NCBI GenBank assembly: GCA_964570825.1
Contig: CAZMZJ010000008.1
Span: 34,799-98,798 of the forward strand
From: UMGS1002 sp964570825
GTDB lineage: Bacteria; Bacillota; Clostridia; Oscillospirales; CAG-272
Length of the DNA stretch: 64,000 bases
Direction of reading: 5' to 3'
Shown piece after piece: positions 34,894 to 43,877 of this stretch; the first letter of the stretch is position 1; each line of letters begins with the position of its first letter. The position numbers were made by a program, and so were the translations under genes. The notes under the pieces were generated by a model. That model was not told the DNA's origin. It worked only from the letters and a program-made list of their open reading frames with translations, and searched no databases.

Positions 34894-36060
34894 GTGATTC
34901 GGAAAACAAATCGCAGCTATACGCTGCTTCCGCTGCCGGTTATCGGCATTATGATAACAGCGCTGTTCCTTTTGATTTATGCAACTGTTTTTGTTTTTGC
35001 AAAACCAAGTGAGGTCGCCGGCACAAGCAGACTGACAAAAGAGGGAAGCGGTCTGTTCGGTGATGATTATACTGCCGGCAGCAACAGCTGCAACCGGGAC
35101 AATGGCATTGAAACAGGCGTCGAAGAATCTTCTGTGCCTGATGCGGAGCATGGAAAAACTTATGTTTTTCTTGCCGCAGGCAGGGACGAGGTGTCCGGAC
35201 TCACCGATGTATTGATGCTTGTTTCGTTTGACACCGAAAACCTGAAAGTCAATGTAGTACAGATCCCGCGCGACACATATTTCCGCTGTACGAAACGCAC
35301 CTACCGTAAAATAAACGGCGCGGCGGAAGCGCTTGGAGGAATCGACAAGCTTGCTGAAGCTCTTGAAGCCGCGTTGGGAATAAATATCGACTATACGGCG
35401 CAGTTTTCGCTTGATGCCTTGGGAAAAATGGTTGATCTCATCGGCGGAGTGCCGGTGAAAATTCCGTATGAAATGGACTATGAAGATCCATATCAGAACC
35501 TTTATATACACCTTGACGCGGGGGAACACATATTGAACGGCGATGACGCCAAGCAGTTTGTGCGTTTCCGCGCCGGATATGTCCGTGGAGATATAGCCAG
35601 AACAGACGCACAGAAAATATTCATGGCGGCTTTTGTCAAAAAGCTCACGACGGGAGTAAGCATTCTGAAGATTCCGTCTATAATAAACGTTATGCTTGGC
35701 GACGTTAAAACCAATATGACCTTTACGGAATGCCTTGAGTTTGCGCAGAAGGCCCTGAAGGTAAAAACAACCGACGTCATTATGATTACCCTGCCCGGAA
35801 ACGATGCCAGAACTAAGGTTGACAGCGGGGCGTGGTACTATATAATAAACAGGATTGCGGCGCTTGAGGTGGTCAATAAATATCTCAACGCTTCTGATGC
35901 TCCGGTTGCGGAAGAAATGTTCGATAAGGAGCGTCTCTTCACAAACGAAGAATATCCGCAGTTTGAAGAAATCTATTGCGGCGACGGATATAGCATTCAG
36001 GAATACCGCGCCGATGAAATAAATGAAAACGGTATTGAAATTAGTATAACAGACAAATGA
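34894..36060 (+). CDS. LytR-CpsA-Psr (LCP) family protein
   Basis: A 388-residue LCP protein that transfers lipid-linked wall polymers to peptidoglycan. One N-terminal membrane helix (PLPVIGIMITALFLLIYAT) precedes an outside LCP domain. The domain holds SGLTDVLMLVSFD, VVQIPRDTYF (lipid-phosphate Arg) and RKINGAAEALGG, then VRFRAGYVRGDIARTDAQ. The likely start is GTG 34894, with GAGGTG about 8 bases upstream; ATGs at 34867 and 34870 are alternatives. Bacillus has the same neighbour order (yqeK, then LytR-like, then rsfS). Confidence 0.92.
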   Translation: MIRKTNRSYTLLPLPVIGIMITALFLLIYATVFVFAKPSEVAGTSRLTKEGSGLFGDDYTAGSNSCNRDNGIETGVEESSVPDAEHGKTYVFLAAGRDEVSGLTDVLMLVSFDTENLKVNVVQIPRDTYFRCTKRTYRKINGAAEALGGIDKLAEALEAALGINIDYTAQFSLDALGKMVDLIGGVPVKIPYEMDYEDPYQNLYIHLDAGEHILNGDDAKQFVRFRAGYVRGDIARTDAQKIFMAAFVKKLTTGVSILKIPSIINVMLGDVKTNMTFTECLEFAQKALKVKTTDVIMITLPGNDARTKVDSGAWYYIINRIAALEVVNKYLNASDAPVAEEMFDKERLFTNEEYPQFEEIYCGDGYSIQEYRADEINENGIEISITDK

Positions 36061-36091
36061 TTCTGACTTAAGAAGGAGATACAGTGAACTG

Positions 36092-36583
36092 ATGAGAGAA
36101 ATTCTGACGGACGACCAATACAGACTGCTGCCTTCGCTGAAAAATGCCGAACCGCTTGAGTTGGCGACAGCGATTTACGATATACTATATGACAAAAGAG
36201 GCAGGAATATCAGGATGCTGCATGTTGAGGACAAGACGACAATAGCGCATTATTTTGTTCTGTGCACCGGTACTTCAAGCACGCAGGTGAGAGGCCTTGC
36301 CGACGAGGTGGAGTATAAAACGCGGCTGCGCGGGTTGCATCCGTCAAATGTGGAAGGCCGGGGAAACGGAGCATGGATTCTCCTGGACTATGGGACAGTG
36401 CTTGTACACGTATTCAACCGCGAAGCGCGCGAGTTTTACAATCTTGACAAACTATACGGCGACGCAACCGTTGTCAATATGAAGGACAATGAGGATGAAG
36501 AAAATACAGACGACGGAGTTTTATATAATTCCGAATCCGATGACGGAAAAGAAACCGGCGAAGAAAAAATAATAGATAATTAA
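36092..36583 (+). CDS. rsfS: Ribosomal silencing factor RsfS
   Basis: A 163-residue RsfS/Iojap protein which binds ribosomal protein L14 and blocks subunit joining when nutrients are short. The core runs from AIYDILYDKRGRNIRMLHVE through YFVLCTGTSSTQVRGLAD and HPSNVEGRGNGAWILLDYGT to NLDKLYGDA. The family is usually about 110-120 residues. This one has about 20 extra N-terminal residues and a strongly acidic C-terminal tail of about 35 residues (DNEDEENTDDG and on). AAGGAGA precedes the start. It lies 126 bases before leuS. Confidence 0.94.
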   Translation: MREILTDDQYRLLPSLKNAEPLELATAIYDILYDKRGRNIRMLHVEDKTTIAHYFVLCTGTSSTQVRGLADEVEYKTRLRGLHPSNVEGRGNGAWILLDYGTVLVHVFNREAREFYNLDKLYGDATVVNMKDNEDEENTDDGVLYNSESDDGKETGEEKIIDN

Positions 36584-36709
36584 ACGCGTGTAAACAGATC
36601 AGCAATAAATATGCAGTGCGCGGCAGAGGCAGAACTCCTGTCCACGGTGTTCCGAAAGATGCGCGCAGAGTTCAGCTGCAGTAAAACGAAAGGTAATCAT
36701 TTTAAGATG

Positions 36710-39109
36710 AAATACGATTTTAAGGCAATTGAGGAAAAATGGCAGTCGCGCTGGGAGAGCGAGGGTGCTTTCCGCGCGAAGGACGGCTCTGATAAACCCA
36801 AATTTTATGCACTTGTGGAGTTTCCGTACCCGAGCGGCGCCGGGATGCACGTCGGACACATAAAGGCTTATTCTGGGCTTGAGGTCATTTCACGGAAGCG
36901 TAGAATGCAGGGGTACAACGTACTTTTCCCGATCGGGTTTGATGCATTCGGCCTTCCGACCGAAAACTACGCGATAAAAACCGGAGTTCACCCGAGGGCG
37001 GCAACCGATAAAAATATCGCAAAATTTACTTCTCAGCTCAAGCGCGTCGGCTTCTCGTTCGACTGGTCGCGCGTGATTGATACAACGGATGAGAGCTATT
37101 ACAAGTGGACGCAGTGGATATTTCTGAAAATGTTCGAAAACGGACTTGTATTCCGCGACAAGGCGCTCGTAAACTACTGCCCGAGCTGTAAGGTTGTGCT
37201 TTCAAACGAGGACTCGCAGGGCGGAAAATGCGATATCTGCCACAGCGAGATTGTTCAGAAGTCAAAGGATGTCTGGTATCTGCGAATCACAGAGTACGCC
37301 GACAAGCTGCTCAAAGGTCTTGACGAGGTGGATTATCTTCCCAATATTCGCCAGCAGCAGGTCAACTGGATCGGCAGGTCTGCCGGAGCTTTCGCCAACT
37401 TTAGGATAAAAGGCACAGACGACAGCCTGAAAATTTACACAACGCGCCCCGATACAATGTTCGGAGTTACCTTCATGGTTATCGCGCCCGAGCATCCGGT
37501 TATCGAAAAATACAGAAACAAGATAAAAAACATGCCGGCCATTGAGGCTTACCGCGACGAGTGCGCCAAAAAGACCGAGTTTGAACGCACACAGCTGGTC
37601 AAGGATAAAACCGGTGTGAAAATTGAAGGCATCGAAGCAATCAATCCGCTGACCGGCAAAGAAATTCCGGTTTACATAGCCGATTACGTTATGATGGGCT
37701 ACGGAACCGGAGCGATAATGGCGGTTCCGGCTCACGACGAGCGCGACTATGATTTTGCAAAGAAGTTCGGACTTGAAATAATTGAAGTTATAAAAGGCGG
37801 AAACATTGCCGAGGCCGCGTATACCGGCGAGGGCGAAATGGTCAATTCCGGATTTCTCAACGGGATAAAAACAAAAGAGGAAGCTATAAACGCCGCCATA
37901 AAGAAGCTTGAAGAAATCGGAGCCGGCGAGGCCGGAGTCCAGTACAAGATGAAGGACTGGGCATTCAACCGCCAGAGATATTGGGGCGAGCCGATTCCGA
38001 TTGTTCATTGCCCAAAGTGTGGTATGGTTGCCGTGCCGTATGACGAGCTGCCGCTTAAACTGCCAAAAGTCGAAAATTTCGAGCCGGGCGAGGGCGGGGA
38101 AAGCCCGCTGGCTAAAATCGAATCTTTCGTCAACTGCAAATGTCCCAAATGCGGAGGAGCGGCAAAACGTGAAACTGACACCATGCCGCAGTGGGCGGGT
38201 TCATCATGGTATTTTTTGCGCTACATCGACCCGAAGAACGATACGGCGTTTGCCGATAAGAATAAGCTGAGATACTGGCTGCCTGTCGACTGGTACAACG
38301 GCGGAATGGAACATGTGACCAGGCATATGATTTACTCGCGTTTCTGGCACAAGTTCCTCTATGATATCGGCGAGGTCCCGACCGACGAGCCGTATGCAAA
38401 GAGAACGGCGCAGGGCCTTATCTTAGGGCCTGACGGCGAAAAGATGAGCAAGTCAAAGGGGAATGTGGTTGACCCGAACGATGTGGTGGACGAATACGGC
38501 GCTGACGTGCTGCGTCTTTATATTCTTTTCATGGGCGACTATGAAAAGGCGGCTCCGTGGTCCGAGAGCAGCGTGCGCGGCTGCAAGCGGTTTCTTGACC
38601 GCGTTGCGGGACTTGCCGACATGGTGACGGGAAGCGGAGTCTCACCTGAGCTTGACGCAAAGATGCACAAGGCAGTCAAAAAGGTGTCGGCTGACATAGA
38701 CGAGATGAAATTCAACACCGCAATCGCAGCCATGATGACTCTGGTGAACGACATATACGAGTACGGTTCTCTGACCGTTGACGAGCTTAAAACATTTATT
38801 AAAATATTATGCCCGTTTGCTCCGCATCTTTGTGAAGAAATATGGGAGCAGCTCGGAGGGAAAGGATTTTTATCGCTGTCCGAGTGGCCTTCGTTCGATG
38901 AGGCAAAAACTGTTGATGAAAGCGTTGAAGTTGCGGTTCAGATTAACGGCAAGCTGCGCGGGACGGTGATGCTTCCGCTTGACTGTCCGCGCGACGACGC
39001 GCTTGCCGCCGTTAAGGCTGACGAAAAAATCGCGCCGATGCTCGAAGGCAAAACAATAATCAAGGAAATCACGGTGCCGAACCGCATTGTGAATTTTGTG
39101 GTTAAATAA
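36710..39109 (+). CDS. leuS: Leucyl-tRNA synthetase
   Basis: A 799-residue class I synthetase. HIGH motif PYPSGAGMHVGHIKAY is near 40-55, the KMSKS motif is GEKMSKSKGN, and WAFNRQRYWGEPIPIVHCP is intact. The editing domain lies between about 200 and 390, with TTRPDTMFG and MAVPAHDERD. The start at 36710 fits the conserved N-terminus MKYDFKAIEEKWQSRW; the upstream ATG at 36611 would add 33 non-conserved residues. I looked for a T-box leader in the 126 bases before it and found none, so the leucine T-box at 44 kb does not serve leuS. Confidence 0.97.
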   Translation, partial: KYDFKAIEEKWQSRWESEGAFRAKDGSDKPKFYALVEFPYPSGAGMHVGHIKAYSGLEVISRKRRMQGYNVLFPIGFDAFGLPTENYAIKTGVHPRAATDKNIAKFTSQLKRVGFSFDWSRVIDTTDESYYKWTQWIFLKMFENGLVFRDKALVNYCPSCKVVLSNEDSQGGKCDICHSEIVQKSKDVWYLRITEYADKLLKGLDEVDYLPNIRQQQVNWIGRSAGAFANFRIKGTDDSLKIYTTRPDTMFGVTFMVIAPEHPVIEKYRNKIKNMPAIEAYRDECAKKTEFERTQLVKDKTGVKIEGIEAINPLTGKEIPVYIADYVMMGYGTGAIMAVPAHDERDYDFAKKFGLEIIEVIKGGNIAEAAYTGEGEMVNSGFLNGIKTKEEAINAAIKKLEEIGAGEAGVQYKMKDWAFNRQRYWGEPIPIVHCPKCGMVAVPYDELPLKLPKVENFEPGEGGESPLAKIESFVNCKCPKCGGAAKRETDTMPQWAGSSWYFLRYIDPKNDTAFADKNKLRYWLPVDWYNGGMEHVTRHMIYSRFWHKFLYDIGEVPTDEPYAKRTAQGLILGPDGEKMSKSKGNVVDPNDVVDEYGADVLRLYILFMGDYEKAAPWSESSVRGCKRFLDRVAGLADMVTGSGVSPELDAKMHKAVKKVSADIDEMKFNTAIAAMMTLVNDIYEYGSLTVDELKTFIKILCPFAPHLCEEIWEQLGGKGFLSLSEWPSFDEAKTVDESVEVAVQINGKLRGTVMLPLDCPRDDALAAVKADEKIAPMLEGKTIIKEITVPNRIVNFVVK

Positions 39110-39143
39110 AAGGCCGGGATATTCAAAAAGTAGCTGAAAGCTA

Positions 39144-39172
39144 TTGACAAACGATGGCTAATAAGGTATAAT
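39144..39172 (+). promoter_or_regulatory. Consensus promoter for rpsU
   Basis: TTGACA at 39144-39149, 17 bases, TATAAT at 39167-39172, 64 bases before the S21 start. Confidence 0.9.
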
Positions 39173-39236
39173 ACTAAAGTAAATTTGTCGTGAGATAACA
39201 TACTCTTGACTGCAAGCGGAGGGGGGGGAAAAAAGA

Positions 39237-39413
39237 ATGGCAGAAATCAAACTCAAGGATGGCGAAACTCTTGACAGTGCGCTCCGTCGCTTTAAAAAAC
39301 AGTGCGCCCGCTCCGGAATCCTTGCCGAGCTCCGCAAAAGAGAACACTACGAGAAGCCCAGCGTAAAGCGCAAGAAGAAGTCCGAAGCCGCAAGAAAGCG
39401 CAAGAGCAAATAA
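39237..39413 (+). CDS. rpsU: 30S ribosomal protein S21
   Basis: A 58-residue basic protein. It begins MAEIKLKDGETLDSALRRFK, then CARSGILAELRKREHYEKPS, and ends in a Lys/Arg-rich tail (KRKKKSEAARKRKSK), all typical of S21, which sits near the anti-Shine-Dalgarno end of 16S rRNA. The ribosome-binding site is a purine run GGAGGGGGGGG at 39218-39228, stronger and more G-rich than the others seen here. It has its own consensus promoter and terminator, so it is monocistronic, unlike the rpsU-dnaG-rpoD operon of enterics; here dnaG-rpoD lies 15 kb away. Confidence 0.96.
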   Translation: MAEIKLKDGETLDSALRRFKKQCARSGILAELRKREHYEKPSVKRKKKSEAARKRKSK

Positions 39414-39422
39414 TAATAAAAA

Positions 39423-39452
39423 CAGGCCTGATTATTCGGGCCTGATTTTTTT
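39423..39452 (+). terminator. Terminator after rpsU
   Basis: CAGGCC (39423-39428) pairs with GGCCTG (39439-39444), followed by ATTTTTTT. The next 135 bases to the fkbM-type gene hold nothing I can name. Confidence 0.88.
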
Positions 39453-39587
39453 ATATTTGATGAAGGAAGGCTTAGAAGAGAAGCACCCGTATTAAAACGT
39501 TAAATTTAATCAGATCTGTATTGATTGTTAATAAATTTACGGAATAGACGCGCAGCAATATCAGATGGAAAATCCTTAATATAATAA

Positions 39588-40664
39588 TCAGAATTTCCGG
39601 ACGGCGAGAAGGTTTATGTCCCATGCGGGAATATACCTGCCGCGGCGAATGTAATAATTATATCGGGGATTAAGGCTTCCGACGAGCATCGGGAGAAGGA
39701 ATATGTCTTCCGAACGGTGATAGAGGGATACACAGAGGTCTGGTGTGTATTGCCGGATGGTTTTAGCCGAACCGAGCAGAGCTTCGGTTTCAGAGCCTTC
39801 AACGTCGTATTTAATGTAGTCTGCGGGACGGCCGAGAAGAATATTATCAAGCGATTCGGCTTCTATTTCAATGGTATTCTGCCCTTGTGAAACATTTGAA
39901 TTCTTGTTTCCGGAGCAGTCAAAAGCAAGCGTTTTTTTCTCCGACCATGCGGCATAGTTAAGCGGCGCAATCTGGCAGCGCGTTTCGGCCTGAGCGTATT
40001 TCTCAAGCTTCCGGAAGGTTTTTTTATCAGGTTCGAAAGCTATTGAATATTGCAGGGAAGGTGAATACCCGAGCAGTTCTTTTATTGTGTCACCGGTGTA
40101 GGCGCCGAGATCGGCAAAGATGCGGTAATTGCAGGCGTGCAGCAGGGAAGTGAAAATTTCCTCACGCGGATGCTCACAATTCAATAAATAATTTATATTT
40201 CCGGTTAATTTATATGAAATTATATCACGGTATGCGGATTTTGACACATCGTCGGCAAGCATTTCATATACTGTGTCCATATCATTTTTATACTTATTAT
40301 AGAAACTCATGTCAAACAGGTTGCTGCCGGCAACCGGAACATCTGGGGCGTAAAGCTCGTTTTCCGAGGCTATTCTTTTTATATTTTCAATAACGTCGGG
40401 CAGTCTTGTCGCGAATGAAAGCAATACTATAAAATTGCCGCACCCATACCTGCCGCAGATCTGGGAGTAGGTCATGACGGTTTTACCGTGGAATGACTGG
40501 CCGCGCACAAAAGCGTCGCTTGCAAAAAAGTCGCGCACCTCGATGCCTCGCTCCAGTGCGACGCGAAGCACCTTGTCTGCGCCGTCCCCCATTCCGTACA
40601 TGACAATCGGCTTTTCCTGACGCGCAAGATATGTCCATAAATCTTCAGTTATATTAAGCTCCAT
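39588..40664 (-). CDS. FkbM-family methyltransferase
   Basis: A 358-residue protein. The first about 90 residues form a small Rossmann-like module (IVMYGMGDGADKVLRVALER). The rest is an FkbM SAM-dependent methyltransferase with ADLGAYTGDTIKELL as motif I, AFEPDKKTFRKLEKYA, and DYIKYDVEGSETEALLGS. Such two-part proteins often modify glycans or small secreted metabolites, but the acceptor is unknown and no glycosyltransferase lies beside it. GGAGG precedes the start by 6 bases. It is monocistronic and opposite in direction to the HIT gene. Confidence 0.87.
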   Translation of the reverse strand: MELNITEDLWTYLARQEKPIVMYGMGDGADKVLRVALERGIEVRDFFASDAFVRGQSFHGKTVMTYSQICGRYGCGNFIVLLSFATRLPDVIENIKRIASENELYAPDVPVAGSNLFDMSFYNKYKNDMDTVYEMLADDVSKSAYRDIISYKLTGNINYLLNCEHPREEIFTSLLHACNYRIFADLGAYTGDTIKELLGYSPSLQYSIAFEPDKKTFRKLEKYAQAETRCQIAPLNYAAWSEKKTLAFDCSGNKNSNVSQGQNTIEIEAESLDNILLGRPADYIKYDVEGSETEALLGSAKTIRQYTPDLCVSLYHRSEDIFLLPMLVGSLNPRYNYYIRRGRYIPAWDINLLAVRKF

Positions 40665-40695
40665 GCAAGCCTCCAGGTTGTTGCGGCCCGCAAAA

Positions 40696-40729
40696 ACGGC
40701 GGCGTAGCCGTTATTGACAAAGCCGCCGT
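40696..40729 (-). promoter_or_regulatory. Terminator-like hairpin in the fkbM-type gene leader
   Basis: On the - strand ACGGCGGC and GCCGCCGT form an 8-bp stem followed by TTTTT, about 30 bases before the methyltransferase start codon. Because no gene ends here on that strand, it would act as a leader attenuator. On the other strand the same bases overlap the HIT promoter. Confidence 0.5.
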
Positions 40730-40742
40730 GTTGTGCTAAAAT
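40714..40742 (+). promoter_or_regulatory. Predicted promoter for the HIT-family gene
   Basis: TTGACA at 40714-40719, 17 bases, TAAAAT at 40737-40742. Part of the spacer is the right arm of the hairpin above. Confidence 0.78.
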
Positions 40743-40820
40743 TTTAACTGTTCATATAATGTATGCTAAAAATTACCCGCGCTGCAACAGCAAAATAAAT
40801 TATCAAGAAAGGATTGTCAA

Positions 40821-41159
40821 ATGGATTGCATATTCTGCAGAATAATTAGTGGAGAGATTCCGTCAAAAAAGGTTTACGAGGATGAAAACACATATGCGTT
40901 CAGGGATATCAACCCGCAGGCGCCGGTTCACATACTGATCGTTCCAAAGACTCATATTTCCGGCGCAGACGCAGTAAACGGAGGAAACAGCGCAACTGTC
41001 GCCCGGATATTCGAAGCTATACCGAAAATTGCCGCGGCCGAAGGTCTTAAAAACGGTTACCGTGTCATTACAAACGTCGGAGAGGACGGCTGCCAGTCGG
41101 TAAAGCATATGCACTTTCACATTTTGGGCGGAAAGAAGCTGTCTGAGCGGATGGCGTGA
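40821..41159 (+). CDS. HIT-family nucleotide hydrolase (HinT-like)
   Basis: A 112-residue histidine-triad protein. It opens CIFCRIISGEIPSKKVYEDE and ends with the HxHxH active site in VKHMHFHILGGKKL near 96-109. HinT-like enzymes hydrolyse AMP-lysine and other purine phosphoramidates; the physiological substrate is not known. Two cysteines at the N-terminus (CIFC) suggest the zinc-containing form. GAAAGGA lies about 8 bases upstream. It is monocistronic and ends at a shared terminator. Confidence 0.94.
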   Translation: MDCIFCRIISGEIPSKKVYEDENTYAFRDINPQAPVHILIVPKTHISGADAVNGGNSATVARIFEAIPKIAAAEGLKNGYRVITNVGEDGCQSVKHMHFHILGGKKLSERMA

Positions 41160-41180
41160 CTATATCGGGATAATCTTTGA

Positions 41181-41214
41181 AAGCTGGTCTGAACCGAAGT
41201 TCAGACCAGCTCTT
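41181..41214. terminator. Bidirectional terminator between HIT and isomerase-like genes
   Basis: AAGCTGGTCTGAA (41181-41193) pairs with TTCAGACCAGCT (from 41200) followed by CTTTC. The right arm includes the stop codon and last codons of the leftward isomerase-like gene. Confidence 0.75.
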
Positions 41215-42010
41215 TCATATAATTGATATACTGGTAAAGCGCGATTCCGGGCTCGGCAAGTTCTCGCGACCAGCGCTTCACCCATTCGTATGACAGGTGG
41301 GCATCATACCCGATCGCTTTGAGCGACTTGACGATTTCATCAAACGGTATCGTGCCGTAGCCGGTCAGAAGATATGTGATTCTGCCGTTAGTTCCCATAA
41401 CGGAATCCTTAAGATGCACATGGCGCAGGTACGGACCTATATTGTCAAGGGATTCTTCGGGGGATTCTCCGAAAAATCTTATTGTGTGATGAGCGTCCCA
41501 GATGACGCCGCAGTTTTCACGGTCTACCGAGTCGAGAAATGCACGGCACTTTTTGGTGTCGGCAAGAGCCCCGTTGGTTTCTGTCAGTAAAGTTATGTTA
41601 TGCTTCGCGGCGATGTCACAAAATGATGAAAATATTTTAACCACGCTTTCCAATTCCGGATTGGTGATCTCGGGTTCGGGAGTTTTTTCGACAAGAAGGC
41701 GGGTGTATTTCACACCCAGCTTTGCGGCAAGCACGCAATAATCCTCGACTTCGCGCCGCGCGGCATTTATATCCGGATTCTCAAGTATATATGCGCCCGA
41801 GGTCAGAATCGGTATCTCAAGCGAACGGCGCGCAAGATGGCCTTTTGTGCTCTCTAATTTTTCATCAGAAAAAGCATAAATTTTCGGAGCGTATATTTCG
41901 TCTGCAATTCCGCGTATCTCGATGCCTTTATAGCCGAGATCAGCGGCGGTGGCGTATATATCCCGGAAAGTCCAGTCGGGGCAGGATAGAGTCGAAAACG
42001 ACAATTTCAT
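41201..42010 (-). CDS. Sugar-phosphate isomerase/epimerase-like TIM-barrel protein
   Basis: A 269-residue xylose-isomerase-like AP-endonuclease-2 fold protein. Visible features are LGYKGIEIRG at the first barrel strand, LLTETNGALADT with a metal-ligand Glu, VIWDAHHTIRF, LRHVHLKDSV and HLSYEWVKRW near the C-terminus. These supply Glu/Asp/His ligands for a divalent metal. Members act on hexuloses or inositols; the exact substrate is open. GGGAGGTG precedes the ATG. It lies 150 bases downstream of the acyl-CoA synthetase gene on the same strand; a leftward TATACT at about 42030 suggests its own promoter. Confidence 0.85.
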   Translation of the reverse strand: MKLSFSTLSCPDWTFRDIYATAADLGYKGIEIRGIADEIYAPKIYAFSDEKLESTKGHLARRSLEIPILTSGAYILENPDINAARREVEDYCVLAAKLGVKYTRLLVEKTPEPEITNPELESVVKIFSSFCDIAAKHNITLLTETNGALADTKKCRAFLDSVDRENCGVIWDAHHTIRFFGESPEESLDNIGPYLRHVHLKDSVMGTNGRITYLLTGYGTIPFDEIVKSLKAIGYDAHLSYEWVKRWSRELAEPGIALYQYINYMKELV

Positions 42011-42160
42011 GGGAACACCTCCCTTATTCAGTATAACTTATTTTAACATATTTTTTATTAGATTGCAAGGACGGCTTTTAGCGTTTTGCAGCCGCGTTCA
42101 CAAAATAGTTACAAATTGTCAATAAACTGTTTATTATTTTGTCGGCTTGGCTCGGAATTT

Positions 42161-43825
42161 TCAGGCGGTCTCAATCGAGGCAGCGTCCTGCAGATTTTTT
42201 GCCTCGATTGCCATCTCGCGGAGCTTGTATTTGAGTATTTTACCCGCCGCATTCATCGGGAAGGCGTCGATAAAGGTGACGTATGCAGGCACCTTGTGCT
42301 TCGCCATCGAGGCGCGCACATACTCCTTGATTTCGTCTTCGGTTATGCTTACACCTTCCTTTGGGATCACAAACGCCATAACCTCCTCGCCGTAGACCTT
42401 CGAGGGAACGCCCACAACCTGAACGTCGCGGACTTTCGGGTGCGTGTAGATGAAGTCCTCGATTTCCTTCGGATATATGTTCTCGCCGCCACGGATTATC
42501 ATGTCCTTGATGCGGCCGGTTATTTTATAATAGCCGTCGGCGTCGACCGTAGCAAGGTCGCCGGTGTGCAGCCAGCCGTCCTTGTCTATTGCCTGTGCGG
42601 TCGCCTCGGGCATTTTATAGTAGCCCTTCATTACATTGTACCCGCGGGCGCAGAACTCCCCGACCTTGCCCGGCCCCAGCGTTTCGCCTGTCACAGGGTC
42701 GATTATTTTGGTTTCCACGCCCGGAAAGGCGCGGCCGACTGTATTGACGCGGCGTTCGATGCTGTCGTCCGTCGTTGTCTGCGTGCATCCGGGAGAGGCC
42801 TCGGTCTGGCCGTATGTAATGGTTATCTCCCGCATCCCCATTTCGTCTATAACCTGCCGCATGACCTTGATAGGACAGGGAGAGCCCGCCATAATTCCCG
42901 TGCGCAGATTGAACTTGAATTCCTTAAAGCGAGGATGCTCGAGTATCGCGATGAACATGGTCGGAACGCCGTGCAGAGCCGTGCACTTTTCCTTCTGGCA
43001 GGCTTCCATAACCTTTACGGGACTGTAGTAATTCACGGGAACCATTGTAGTTGCGTGAGTAATGCACGCCATCTGCCCGAGCACAAGGCCGAAACAGTGG
43101 AAAAAGGGAACCGTGATGCAGAGCTTATCCTTAGTCGAAAATTTCATGCAGTCGCCGATTGTCTTGCCGTTATTGAGTATATTATAGTGGCTGAGCATGA
43201 CTCCCTTCGGAAATCCCGTGGTCCCGGAGGTGTACTGCATATTTACCGTGTCGTGGCAGGATATGCCGCGGCGGGCCGCCGCGTATTCCTCATCGGATAT
43301 TCCGGCGGCAAGCGCGGGAAGCTCGTTCCAGTTATACATCCCGGGGTAGCTGTCCTCGTCGATGGTAATTATGGTTTTAAGCATGGGAAGGCGTTTGCAG
43401 TTGTGTTCGGCCGTCTTGCCCTCCGCGGCTATTTCGGGGCAGAGGCTGTTTATGATTTCTATATAGCTGACGTCCTTGAACCCGTCGCACATGACGAGCA
43501 TCTTTGTGTCCGACTGCTTGAGCAGGTATTCGGCTTCGTGGATTTTATACGCCGTGTTGACAGTGACAAGCACAGCGCCTATCTTTGCGCAGGCATAAAG
43601 CGTGAGCATCCACTGAGGATAGTTGGTCGCCCAGATGGCCACATGGTCGCCGCGCTTTATCCCGAGCGCAAGAAACGCTTTGGCAATCATATGAATTTCA
43701 TCGTTGAACTCGCGGTATGTGCGGCGGTATTCAAATTTGTCGGTATAAATAACCGCGGGCTGGTCCGGATGCTCGGCCGCCATCTTATCCATCCATTCGC
43801 CGATTGTAATATCGATAAATTCCAT
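42161..43825 (-). CDS. AMP-forming acyl-CoA synthetase under T-box control
   Basis: A 554-residue ANL-family ligase. MQYTSGTTGFPKGVMLSH is the ATP loop, ITYGQTEASPG the A5 motif, WLHTGDLATVD the A7 motif, RGGENIYPKEIEDFIY the hinge region and AAGKILKYKLRE the catalytic Lys. It fits medium- or short/branched-chain acyl-CoA synthetases. AAGGAG lies 8 bases before the ATG. It is the only gene directly behind the T-box and its terminator, whose specifier looks like a leucine codon, so the substrate may be isovalerate or another branched acid (inference). No acyl-CoA dehydrogenase, thiolase or oxo-acid ferredoxin oxidoreductase lies nearby. Confidence 0.9.
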   Translation of the reverse strand: MEFIDITIGEWMDKMAAEHPDQPAVIYTDKFEYRRTYREFNDEIHMIAKAFLALGIKRGDHVAIWATNYPQWMLTLYACAKIGAVLVTVNTAYKIHEAEYLLKQSDTKMLVMCDGFKDVSYIEIINSLCPEIAAEGKTAEHNCKRLPMLKTIITIDEDSYPGMYNWNELPALAAGISDEEYAAARRGISCHDTVNMQYTSGTTGFPKGVMLSHYNILNNGKTIGDCMKFSTKDKLCITVPFFHCFGLVLGQMACITHATTMVPVNYYSPVKVMEACQKEKCTALHGVPTMFIAILEHPRFKEFKFNLRTGIMAGSPCPIKVMRQVIDEMGMREITITYGQTEASPGCTQTTTDDSIERRVNTVGRAFPGVETKIIDPVTGETLGPGKVGEFCARGYNVMKGYYKMPEATAQAIDKDGWLHTGDLATVDADGYYKITGRIKDMIIRGGENIYPKEIEDFIYTHPKVRDVQVVGVPSKVYGEEVMAFVIPKEGVSITEDEIKEYVRASMAKHKVPAYVTFIDAFPMNAAGKILKYKLREMAIEAKNLQDAASIETA

Positions 43826-43877
43826 ATAAATTCTCCTTGTGTTGTGGTATGTTATGTGTTGTTATGCTGATTTATAT

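Noticed and set aside
36584..36709. Possible T-box leader before leuS
   Set aside because: No GGTGG-ACCGCG core and no terminator in the 126 bases before the start.
39414..39587. A possible small RNA after rpsU
   Set aside because: Beyond the terminator the sequence has no promoter, hairpin or frame that stands out.
42086..43870. A 594-codon open frame antisense to the acyl-CoA synthetase gene
   Set aside because: The translation is rich in His, Arg, Tyr and Val with no recognisable domain, it runs through the real gene, and it reads across the T-box downstream. It is a by-product of GC-biased codon use on the other strand.
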